32,855 nt of DNA from Candidimonas humi. GTDB lineage: Bacteria > Pseudomonadota > Gammaproteobacteria > Burkholderiales > Burkholderiaceae_B. Shown piece after piece: positions 25,700-31,588 of the stretch. The position numbers and the translations under genes are program-made. Where the stretch lies: the NCBI RefSeq assembly GCF_019166065.1, contig NZ_JAHTBN010000018.1, positions 1 to 32,855 on the forward strand, written 5' to 3'. The notes under the pieces were generated by a model. It ran no database searches, was not told the origin of the DNA, and saw only the letters and a program-made list of their open reading frames with translations. Each line of letters starts with the position of its first letter. The stretch's first letter is position 1.

Positions 25700-26272
25700 T
25701 TAAACATTTCCCATTGACTTCAAAACAATGTCACGTAATGCGTTAAGCATTTCTTTCTTTGGTTTGCCTTTTGAAGAATTAAACGCTTGTGCAATTCTAT
25801 CTTTATTGTGAAATCTTTGATCAGGTGACTTCATAACATCAGCAGTAAATTCCTCTATGCTGTTGTATGTGTCAGGAACAACATTTTTTTGTTCTTGTAT
25901 TGGTTTATGTTCTTTATCATTAGGATCTACATTTCTTTGTTCAGTGTTCAATAGTTCTTGTACAATTTTATCAACCTTCTGCTCGATCTCACCATCTTCA
26001 CGCCATTTCTTTGACGCTAAACTAAGCATACGCCCATTAGTAATTTGATCTCCTTTTAGATCCAATATTCTATTAACTTCATCAGCAACACCGTCCCAAG
26101 TAAACCCTAATTTTTTCAGTGCAAGAATATAAACACAGTTTATGTCAAGCACACTTTTTTTGCTGTTCCTTTGATTGTCTAATGATGCTTTTAATTCGAT
26201 CATCCATTGAGCGTGTGTAGTTTCTTTTGTAGTTCTTTGTGTAGTGCTTTTGTTTATTGTTTTATTGTTCAT
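25700..26272 (-). CDS. Unrecognised plasmid-type protein
   Basis: 190 residues, not recognised. Hydrophilic, with no signal peptide or membrane segment. It begins with a Thr/Lys/Asn-rich stretch (1-20), then a region with HAQWMIELKASLDNQRNSKKS and LGFTWDGVADEVNRIL, a charged middle part (about 85-130, E/Q/K-rich, likely coiled or disordered), and a C-terminal basic segment KGKPKKEMLNALRDIVLKSM. The start has AAAGGA about 8 bp upstream and a promoter at 26301-26328. It is divergent from mobCA, so it may be a regulator or accessory protein of mobilization or maintenance. A/T-rich codon use fits the island and not the chromosome to the left. Confidence 0.7.
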   Translation of the reverse strand: MNNKTINKSTTQRTTKETTHAQWMIELKASLDNQRNSKKSVLDINCVYILALKKLGFTWDGVADEVNRILDLKGDQITNGRMLSLASKKWREDGEIEQKVDKIVQELLNTEQRNVDPNDKEHKPIQEQKNVVPDTYNSIEEFTADVMKSPDQRFHNKDRIAQAFNSSKGKPKKEMLNALRDIVLKSMGNV

Positions 26273-26288
26273 AAATCATTCCTTTGTA

Positions 26289-26303
26289 GTTTATATAATA
26301 AAC
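26289..26303. promoter_or_regulatory. Palindrome over the start of the minus-strand transcript
   Basis: GTTTAT-ATA-ATAAAC, perfect 6-bp arms, overlapping the -10 box and likely start site of the promoter for the 25700-26272 gene. A candidate operator. Confidence 0.4.
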
Positions 26304-26328
26304 ATAGCGCACATAAAAACAATGTCAA
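26301..26328 (-). promoter_or_regulatory. Promoter of the unrecognised minus-strand gene
   Basis: On the minus strand TTGACA (26328-26323), 16-bp spacer, TATGTT (26306-26301), about 29 bp before the start codon. Confidence 0.6.
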
Positions 26329-26375
26329 CATTTGCCAGATTTAATTATTGAATACCCCGTTACTCCAATAGGTTG

Positions 26376-26403
26376 TTGACATTCAAAATCTATCAATTAT
26401 GAT
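26376..26403 (+). promoter_or_regulatory. Promoter of mobCA
   Basis: TTGACA (26376-26381), 16-bp spacer, TATGAT (26398-26403). Good sigma-70 match reading through the inverted-repeat cluster towards mobC. Confidence 0.65.
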
Positions 26404-26560
26404 TAAAATAAGAATCTAAGCAAGACCACTCCTTATATACCCACTTCGGGGTATAACGGAGGCTTGTAAGGGCTAAGCCCTTAACCCTTATGGGGCGAGC
26501 CCCAAACCCCCTGAAAAACCTTGCTTACCTTCTTCTAAAAAAATAATTAGAGAGGAAGAA

Positions 26561-26875
26561 ATGAGGAATCATAATAAGAAAAAACATCTCTGGGTTTCAG
26601 AGGAACAAGATAGAAAATTAACCAAGCTAAAAAATGAACTTGGCTTAAATGCCAGTGATGTTTTTAGAATGGCTATCGATAAAGATTATCCCTATATAAA
26701 TCTCTACTATGTGATTTCAGCAGAGTTAAAAAAGCAGGGAACGAATCTGAACCAAATAGCAAAGCGAGCTAACACAAATAGAAAAATAGATAAACAGGTC
26801 TTGAAAGAAATTCAAGAGATAAAAACCAATCAACAAGCCATTCTAAAAACTTTAAGGAGTGGTTATGATAATTAA
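26561..26875 (+). CDS. mobC: MobC-like relaxosome accessory protein
   Basis: 104 residues. The N-terminal part looks like a ribbon-helix-helix-type DNA-binding domain (HLWVSEEQDRKLTKLKNELGLNASDVFRMAID), and the segment ELKKQGTNLNQIAKRANTN is the family signature of MobC proteins, which bind oriT and help the relaxase nick. GAGAGGAAG lies just upstream of the ATG. It overlaps the relaxase gene by 11 bp, the usual mobC-mobA coupling. Confidence 0.85.
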   Translation: MRNHNKKKHLWVSEEQDRKLTKLKNELGLNASDVFRMAIDKDYPYINLYYVISAELKKQGTNLNQIAKRANTNRKIDKQVLKEIQEIKTNQQAILKTLRSGYDN

Positions 26876-28097
26876 AATTTTTTCCACCAAAGGAGGTGCG
26901 ACATCAGCAGTAAATTATTTTCTTTCGAAGAAAGATCATAAAGGTAATTTGCGTGAAGTTAAGCCAGAGATTTTAAGAGGTGATGCACAATACACAAAAG
27001 ACCTTGATGGTTTAACAAAAAAGTATGCTCATCAAATCGTTTCAGGTGTTATTTCTTTTAGAGATAATGAAACATTAACACCAGAACAAAAAGAAAAATT
27101 ATTAGACGATTTTGAGGATACTTTCATCGGTTCAGAAATGAAAGAAAAAGTGAACTCCTTTTTTGTAGAGCATTACGATAAAGGTAATTTAGAAATTCAC
27201 TTTGTGATCAACCGTGTTGCCATAATGGAAAATGGTAAGCACAAACACTTCAATCCATTTCCACCAGGTCACGAGAAATTGAAGGATGCTTTTGTATCAC
27301 TGAAAAATGAAGAATATGGTTTTGAGCAGATAGAAGAAAAAGCCATTCTCAAAACTAAATACACAGGCGCAGAAAGAAAAGCAATCAGATCAGGAAAACA
27401 CAATTTTGAAAACCTAAAAACAAAATTCGAGCTTGATAAAGCGATGAGAGAGATGGTTAAAAGTGGTGAGGTAAAGAACAGAGAAGAACTAATAGACATT
27501 CTGAAAAGTAGTGGGCACACTCTTTCCAGAATTGGTGATGACTATATAAGCATTAAGAATGACAATGGTAGAAATATGAGGTTCCGAGGTGGGATCTATG
27601 CTCATAACGAGGGCAAAGACTATCAGGACATCATCGACCTATTCAAAGAAAAAAGCAAAACTAAAATATATTGTAGAAAAACTACTTTGCAGACTTACCA
27701 TGAGGAAATGTCAAAGCGTGTTTCTTTTAACTCAAAACGCTATCAGGTAGAAGATGATCCTTTAGGTTATGAACCAGTATCTATAGTGAAGGTAGATAAT
27801 AGATCCTCACCCATATCGAACCAAAAAGTATCTGACAGCAAGATCGAGTTTGAACTACATTCAAAACTGACAAATAAAAATCATTCAATAAGCGATGCTT
27901 CACCTGTATTTAAAAGTTCAGCAAAGGAAAGGTTGAGTGATGCCTTAGCAGAATTAGCCAACGCACGTACACCCAGTGAAACAGCTAAAGCACAAAAGGC
28001 TGTAGCTATGGCTAAAGCATTAGTGGAAAGAGAAAATGCAGAGAATAAATTAAGATTAGATAGAATCTATCAACCCATAACACCTAAACTGCATTAA
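26865..28097 (+). CDS. mobA: MobA/MbeA-like relaxase (ColE1/HEN type)
   Basis: 410 residues. The relaxase domain occupies about 1-250. It follows ColE1 MbeA in layout: an N-terminal KGGATSAVNYFLSKKD, SGVISFRDNETLTPEQKEKLLDDFE, then EHYDKGNLEIHFVIN, equivalent to the MbeA H-x6-E-x-N active-site motif, here H103-x6-E110-x-H112, so the last residue is His instead of Asn. LIDILKSSGHTLSRIGDDYISIKNDNG also matches. The C-terminal tail is Ala/Lys/Glu-rich helix. The ATG at 26865 has AAGGAG at 5-bp spacing; a GTG two codons earlier is less likely. It would nick oriT and pilot the strand during mobilization by a helper conjugative system. Confidence 0.88.
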   Translation: MIIKIFSTKGGATSAVNYFLSKKDHKGNLREVKPEILRGDAQYTKDLDGLTKKYAHQIVSGVISFRDNETLTPEQKEKLLDDFEDTFIGSEMKEKVNSFFVEHYDKGNLEIHFVINRVAIMENGKHKHFNPFPPGHEKLKDAFVSLKNEEYGFEQIEEKAILKTKYTGAERKAIRSGKHNFENLKTKFELDKAMREMVKSGEVKNREELIDILKSSGHTLSRIGDDYISIKNDNGRNMRFRGGIYAHNEGKDYQDIIDLFKEKSKTKIYCRKTTLQTYHEEMSKRVSFNSKRYQVEDDPLGYEPVSIVKVDNRSSPISNQKVSDSKIEFELHSKLTNKNHSISDASPVFKSSAKERLSDALAELANARTPSETAKAQKAVAMAKALVERENAENKLRLDRIYQPITPKLH

Positions 28098-28113
28098 GGG
28101 CCTTGCCCTTAAT
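28093..28113. repeat. Inverted repeat at the mobA stop
   Basis: ATTAAGGG-CCTTG-CCCTTAAT, perfect 8-bp arms, enclosing the mobA stop codon. Possibly an mRNA-stabilising hairpin ahead of the terminator. Confidence 0.5.
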
Positions 28114-28122
28114 AAGCCCATT

Positions 28123-28180
28123 CCGAGTCATATAAGAAAACCAGCTTTTAGCTGGCTTCCTTATATGACTCGGTTTTTTT
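28123..28180 (+). terminator. Strong terminator of mobCA
   Basis: A 14-bp perfect outer stem CCGAGTCATATAAG / CTTATATGACTCGG (28123-28136 with 28160-28173), an inner CCAGCT/AGCTGG stem, then seven T residues. Confidence 0.92.
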
Positions 28181-28210
28181 AAGGAAAAATTGTTAGTTGG
28201 AATTTCAGTA

Positions 28211-28672
28211 TCAATACTTACTTTGTCCGGGCGCCTTGTTCTCAGATTTAGGAATAGATATTTCTGAAGGTATTACACCATTGAATATATCCTGAACTGC
28301 ACGGTCGTCTAAACCAAAAGTTTTCACTCCTGTAGAAACAAGTGTTGGTAAGGATATGAATAATGCTGAAACTATACAAGCTCGAATAAAAGGCATTGCT
28401 TTTGCACTTCCTGCCATTTTATCCCCACTTTTATCCCCTAAGTTTGATCCTAGTTGAATTAGATAACTGGTCATTGTATATATCCCTATTAGATAGCAAA
28501 CATACTTCATAAATATAGGTATAGTAAGTAAATTCCCAATTATTTTTCCGTTCACTATGTCGTCGATTTTACAGTTTCTACCTGTGTTGAGCTCGCAAGC
28601 TGCTGCGGATAAGGGGATTGACAGAATAAAATAAATTATGCTGATTCTTAGTATAGTTAATTTTCTTCTCAT
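28211..28672 (-). CDS. Small membrane protein, IcmD/DotP-like layout
   Basis: 153 residues. A cleavable signal is likely (about 1-25, MRRKLTILRISIIYFILSIP then SAAACEL). Two membrane helices follow: about 55-75 (YVCYLIGIYTMTSYLIQLG) and about 97-115 (RACIVSALFISLPTLVSTG), joined by a Lys/Gly-rich loop and ending GVKTFG. This layout recalls IcmD/DotP and the related IncI TraQ/TraR-type subunits of type IVB secretion systems. The likeness is by eye and weak. GAGGAA precedes the ATG. It is the second gene of a pair with the 97-residue membrane protein, 9 bp apart. No other secretion genes are in the window. Confidence 0.65.
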   Translation of the reverse strand: MRRKLTILRISIIYFILSIPLSAAACELNTGRNCKIDDIVNGKIIGNLLTIPIFMKYVCYLIGIYTMTSYLIQLGSNLGDKSGDKMAGSAKAMPFIRACIVSALFISLPTLVSTGVKTFGLDDRAVQDIFNGVIPSEISIPKSENKAPGQSKY

Positions 28673-28681
28673 TATTGTTCC

Positions 28682-28975
28682 TCAAATAGTAATCGCTGTA
28701 TTTATTGCTTCAATAACAGCTATCGAAGATAGCCAAGATATTGTTATGTTCAGTAATAGATAAGATTTATTTTTATTTTTGATTGTGTTGCTTGTGACGG
28801 TAAAAATTAAGCCAGCAATTATGCAGAACGGAAGATAAGATATTATTGATTGAAAGGATATTGTGTGATTTTCGATAAATATAAGTTTCACTGATTCTGC
28901 TACTGATATGCAGTAAGCAATCCAGACTAATGTATTTTCTAATATTTTATGGAGATAGGTATTGTCGGTTTTCAT
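28682..28975 (-). CDS. Small three-helix membrane protein of unknown function
   Basis: 97 residues, not recognised. Three hydrophobic segments are visible: about 14-33 (LVWIAYCISVAESVKLIFI), 43-62 (IISYLPFCIIAGLIFTVTS) and 72-95 (LLLNITISWLSSIAVIEAIN). AAGGTGAAAT precedes the ATG at 28975. It is the first gene of a two-gene operon and is divergent from rep, sharing a symmetric promoter region with it. Possible roles include entry exclusion, an immunity-type function or a T4SS accessory; none is supported directly. Confidence 0.65.
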   Translation of the reverse strand: MKTDNTYLHKILENTLVWIAYCISVAESVKLIFIENHTISFQSIISYLPFCIIAGLIFTVTSNTIKNKNKSYLLLNITISWLSSIAVIEAINTAITI

Positions 28976-28997
28976 ATTTCACCTTGTTTTTATTTTA

Positions 28998-29025
28998 AGT
29001 TTATTGAAAACAAGTCATTTGTCAA
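28998..29025 (-). promoter_or_regulatory. Candidate promoter of the membrane-protein operon
   Basis: On the minus strand TTGACA (29025-29020), 16-bp spacer, TAAACT. The -35 box lies in the left arm of the palindrome 29019-29047. Confidence 0.5.
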
Positions 29026-29047
29026 ACATATTTTTCAAGTTTGACAA
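29019..29047. promoter_or_regulatory. Palindromic operator containing both divergent -35 boxes
   Basis: TTGTCAAAC - 11 nt - GTTTGACAA, perfect 9-bp arms. Each arm contains a TTGACA -35 hexamer pointing outward, one for rep and one for the membrane-protein operon. A dimeric repressor bound here would block both. Confidence 0.6.
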
Positions 29048-29068
29048 CTACAGAAAATCAATTATAAA
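29041..29068 (+). promoter_or_regulatory. Promoter of rep
   Basis: Consensus TTGACA (29041-29046), 16-bp spacer, TATAAA (29063-29068). It is about 175 bp upstream of the rep start, leaving a long leader. Confidence 0.65.
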
Positions 29069-29081
29069 TAAAACAGAAAAG

Positions 29082-29112
29082 AAAAAAGCCCAATCGTAAG
29101 ATTGAGCTTTTT
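29082..29112. terminator. Attenuator-like hairpin in the rep leader
   Basis: A-run, then GC, one mismatch, CAATC-GTAA-GATTG and GC-T-run (to 29112): a terminator-type hairpin usable in both directions. It lies only about 20 bp after the rep -10 box, so it should stop most rep transcripts early or end an antisense RNA from the other side. Confidence 0.65.
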
Positions 29113-29120
29113 AGAAACGG

Positions 29121-29211
29121 TTGAAGATTCGGACCCTTTAACCAGAAAGTGATAATATTATTAACCAAAATAATCTAAATGTCAATAGTCTGGTAAATCA
29201 AAAATCTTCAA
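29121..29211. repeat. Nested inverted repeats in the rep leader
   Basis: Outer pair TTGAAGATT (29121-29129) with AATCTTCAA (29203-29211), perfect 9 bp; inner pair ACCAGA (29141-29146) with TCTGGT (29189-29194). The rep leader RNA can fold into one long structure ending 22 bp before the ribosome site. Confidence 0.6.
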
Positions 29212-29243
29212 TCTAATAAAAACAATTAGAAATTGGAGATTTT

Positions 29244-30227
29244 ATGATTGAACAGTTTATAGATAGCCTACCAGAAAAAGTAAGATGCACAGATAGCTTT
29301 GAAAATGGAACAAAGCACAGGAAGAAAGATAAAGCCTTATCTTTTCCCTACATTGAACACAATCAGCTATACAAGAAATATATTGCCATTGATATAGACA
29401 CACCTGGAAGTGCTTTTTTATGGGAAAAGCACGGACTACCACCACCAACCTTTATTGTCGTAAATCCAAAGAACAGCCATTGCCATTACTTATGGCAATT
29501 GAGGACACCAGTGATTTACACAGAAGGTGGAAGAAGGAAACCACAGCAGTTCTATGAGAACGTGGATTGTAGCCTCACCAGGTCGCTACCAGGTGCAGAT
29601 CCAGCCTATGTAGGTAAGTTCATAAAGAACCCGTTGTCGGCCTTCTGGAAGACCATACGCCACAATGCAGAATATGACCTTGAGGACTTTCAGGAGTATA
29701 TCGATACAACACCCATCAGAAAACGTCAGAACCTTGTGTGGGACGCTTTAGGAAGGAACAACACTCTGTTTAACAATCTTCGTTTTTGGGCTTACCCCAC
29801 AGTCAAAAAGTACCTAAATAATCACGCAGGCTTCATATCAGCAGTTGAAGAACAAGCATTTGAAATCAACAGCCAATTCATTTCACGATCTGATAAAGGT
29901 TCATTGCTTCATAAAGAAGTACTTTCCACTGCAACTTCTGTAAGTAGCTACACTTGGAGGAACAGGTATGGGGATTTTAGACGTAAAGGAATTATGCAAC
30001 TTCCAGAAGATATGCCACAAAAGCAAAAAGAATCTTTGGGAGCTTGCTACACCAATAAAGTAAGAAGCCAAACAGTTAAAGAAAAAATTGTTCAAGCTGT
30101 AGCAGAGCTAAAGGCACAAGGAACACCAGTTACTCAAACCTCTGTTTCTATTCGTGCTGAAATTTCGCTACCTACGATAAAAAGAAACTGGAATGAATTG
30201 GCACAGCAGTTCAATTTATACGCTTAA
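29244..30227 (+). CDS. rep: ColE2-type plasmid replication initiator Rep
   Basis: 327 residues. It follows ColE2 Rep closely in order: KYIAIDIDTPGSAFLWEKHGLPPPT with D50 and D52, NPKNSHCHYLWQL (74-86), then ALGRNNTLFNNLRFWAY (168-184) and a basic WRNRYGDFRRKGIM region towards the C-terminus. ColE2 Rep is a plasmid-specific primase that also binds the origin; the Asp pair and His-rich motif fit a primase core. A C-terminal HTH-like stretch (about 285-325, TPVTQTSVSIRAEISLPTIKRNW) may bind DNA. GGAG precedes the ATG. ColE2-type origins lie just after rep, and a candidate is present there. Confidence 0.88.
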   Translation: MIEQFIDSLPEKVRCTDSFENGTKHRKKDKALSFPYIEHNQLYKKYIAIDIDTPGSAFLWEKHGLPPPTFIVVNPKNSHCHYLWQLRTPVIYTEGGRRKPQQFYENVDCSLTRSLPGADPAYVGKFIKNPLSAFWKTIRHNAEYDLEDFQEYIDTTPIRKRQNLVWDALGRNNTLFNNLRFWAYPTVKKYLNNHAGFISAVEEQAFEINSQFISRSDKGSLLHKEVLSTATSVSSYTWRNRYGDFRRKGIMQLPEDMPQKQKESLGACYTNKVRSQTVKEKIVQAVAELKAQGTPVTQTSVSIRAEISLPTIKRNWNELAQQFNLYA

Positions 30228-30423
30228 GTACTTAGTTGCGATTTTCTACTTTGGTATCACACGGGGTATATCAGATAATTACCCTTATCGGGTGGGTGCA
30301 AACCTAATCCCGTAAGGGCATCATATAAAAAAATTGATGCGTAGTACATCAGAAAATATAGTTGATCCGTTAGGAATGAGCGATAGCGAATAAAATTGGC
30401 GAAATTAGATTTTGGTGTGTTGT
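30228..30423. other. Candidate ColE2-type replication origin
   Basis: 196 bp without a gene directly after rep, the position of the ColE2 origin. At 30262-30296 it has CGGGGTATATCAGATAA, then TTACCC and TTATCGGG, including the inverted repeat GATAA-N6-TTATC (30274-30289). From memory the ColE2 origin also contains TATCAGATAA; this was not checked against a database. Confidence 0.45.
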
Positions 30424-31161
30424 TCAGCTATTTTCAGTAAATTTGAACTCAATGCTGTAATTCATCAGTTTCAGAGTCGGTACAACTCTTGCAGCGGCTT
30501 TAGCTCTACGATCAAAATCATGGGCAACGAGAATACCTCTAACTTGTTTGGCGCTTTCTTCTTCTTGTAAATCACCCATATAGCCGAGTATCTGACCGAT
30601 AGCGCGACTGTCAGCCTTTCCAGCTTTCAACTCAATGACAACAATTCCGTTATCATCTTCACAAGTTATATCAATTAGACCAGAATCAACAGCACGTTCG
30701 ACACCATCATCAATAATTTTCAGACCAGAATCAAGCAAGGCAATGTTTTGCCTTAAAGCAACTTGCATATCACGTTCTAAAGTGAATCTTTGTTGTGTGG
30801 ATTCTTGAGATGTTTGTGGAGTATCGGAAATGTCATTGATAGCTTCCGATCTTACTGATTCAGCTTTGAATCCGTCATCCATCAAAAATTTCCTGTATCG
30901 AACTACCGCATTTTTGTAGGATTGAAGATTGTTTCGAATATTACCTTCAAACTGAATTTTAGAGGGGTTCGGTTTATTTTGTCTTTCGTCTTTTGTCGAG
31001 TATTCCAAATCGTCAATAATGCTTTGGAGAGTTCCGTTCTGGAAATGTTCATCGAGATTCCCGTAATACTCCTCCACTTTTTGGACCCGATATAATTGTG
31101 CAGTTCTCGTGCCGTCTGAATATTTTTGTTCAGTAAGCCAATTAATATAATCGTTTCGCAT
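30424..31161 (-). CDS. NucS-type PD-(D/E)XK nuclease with an N-terminal helical domain
   Basis: 245 residues. The C-terminal part (about 125-240) matches the NucS/DUF91 nuclease core: GLIDITCEDDNGIVVIELKAG with D164, E177 and K179, then Q190 in IGQILGYMGDL, and RGILVAHDFDRRAKAAARVVP. The N-terminal part (about 1-95: YINWLTEQKYSDGTRTAQLYRVQKVEEYYG and NNLQSYKNAVVRYRKFLMDDG) resembles the helical core-binding (SAM-like) domain of tyrosine recombinases, though only by eye. NucS cuts mismatched or branched DNA; related mobile-element nucleases may act in defence. It is codirectional with the H-NS gene and the integrase. Confidence 0.78.
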   Translation of the reverse strand: MRNDYINWLTEQKYSDGTRTAQLYRVQKVEEYYGNLDEHFQNGTLQSIIDDLEYSTKDERQNKPNPSKIQFEGNIRNNLQSYKNAVVRYRKFLMDDGFKAESVRSEAINDISDTPQTSQESTQQRFTLERDMQVALRQNIALLDSGLKIIDDGVERAVDSGLIDITCEDDNGIVVIELKAGKADSRAIGQILGYMGDLQEEESAKQVRGILVAHDFDRRAKAAARVVPTLKLMNYSIEFKFTENS

Positions 31162-31194
31162 AAAATCTCAACAAATTGTTACGTTATAAGAAAT

Positions 31195-31216
31195 AAAAAT
31201 GGCCCCCAATGGAGCC
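31195..31216 (-). terminator. Terminator after the H-NS gene
   Basis: On the minus strand GGCTCC-ATTG-GGGGCC (one T-G pair) followed by ATTTTT. It lies 8 bp past the H-NS stop and should separate it from the nuclease gene. Confidence 0.65.
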
Positions 31217-31223
31217 TATTTAT

Positions 31224-31535
31224 TTAAACAGCAAAATCTTCTTTGCTTTTTCCTTCTGCAATGGCGTCTTTAATCCATTGTGGTTGACGTCCCATACCAG
31301 ACCACGTTTCACCATTGTTATTTTTGTAGCGAACAACAGCAGGTGTAGAAGGTCCAACTTTTTTGGAAGCCTTTTTACCTGAAACAGCAAAGCCCAAATC
31401 AGAAGCAGTAATGCCATATTCCTGCATCTTGGTTTTTATGTCTGCTACAACTTCAGCAATTTCTTTCTTCCTTGCTTCTTCAGCCTGTTGCATCAGTGCT
31501 TCGGCTTGGGCTTTCAATTCAAGATAAGTTGCCAT
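31224..31535 (-). CDS. hns: H-NS-family nucleoid protein, betaproteobacterial type
   Basis: 103 residues. An N-terminal coiled-coil (about 3-42, YLELKAQAEALMQQAEEARKKEIAEVVADIKTKM) and a C-terminal DNA-binding domain (about 68-103) with the H-NS core YKNNNGETWSGMGRQPQWI. Length and wording are those of Burkholderiales H-NS (Bordetella/Burkholderia type), not the enteric protein. H-NS silences AT-rich foreign DNA, so a copy on an AT-rich element can mask that element or adjust host silencing. AGGAAATAGA precedes the ATG at 31535. It lies 53 bp after the integrase stop on the same strand, and a terminator follows. Confidence 0.92.
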   Translation of the reverse strand: MATYLELKAQAEALMQQAEEARKKEIAEVVADIKTKMQEYGITASDLGFAVSGKKASKKVGPSTPAVVRYKNNNGETWSGMGRQPQWIKDAIAEGKSKEDFAV

Positions 31536-31588
31536 TCTATTTCCTATGGAGGTGGACATTGACAGCAGAACGATAGCACAAATGAAGA

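Larger units (their letters stand above)
26273..26560. other. Divergent control region and candidate oriT upstream of mobC
   Basis: Non-coding. It contains two face-away promoters (26301-26328 minus, 26376-26403 plus) and a cluster of inverted repeats: TATACCC/GGGTATA (26436-26455), TAAGGGCT-A-AGCCCTTA (26467-26483), GGGGC/GCCCC (26492-26503) and the outer pair TAAGCAAG/CTTGCTTA (26417-26424 and 26520-26527). Such a cluster directly upstream of mobC is where oriT usually lies in ColE1-like plasmids. No nic site could be assigned with confidence. Confidence 0.5.
28976..29243. other. Control region between the membrane-protein operon and rep
   Basis: Non-coding 268 bp. In order: the minus-strand promoter, a palindrome carrying both -35 boxes, the plus-strand promoter, a terminator-like hairpin, and nested inverted repeats leading to the rep ribosome site (TTGGAG, 7 bp before ATG). 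Confidence 0.6.
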
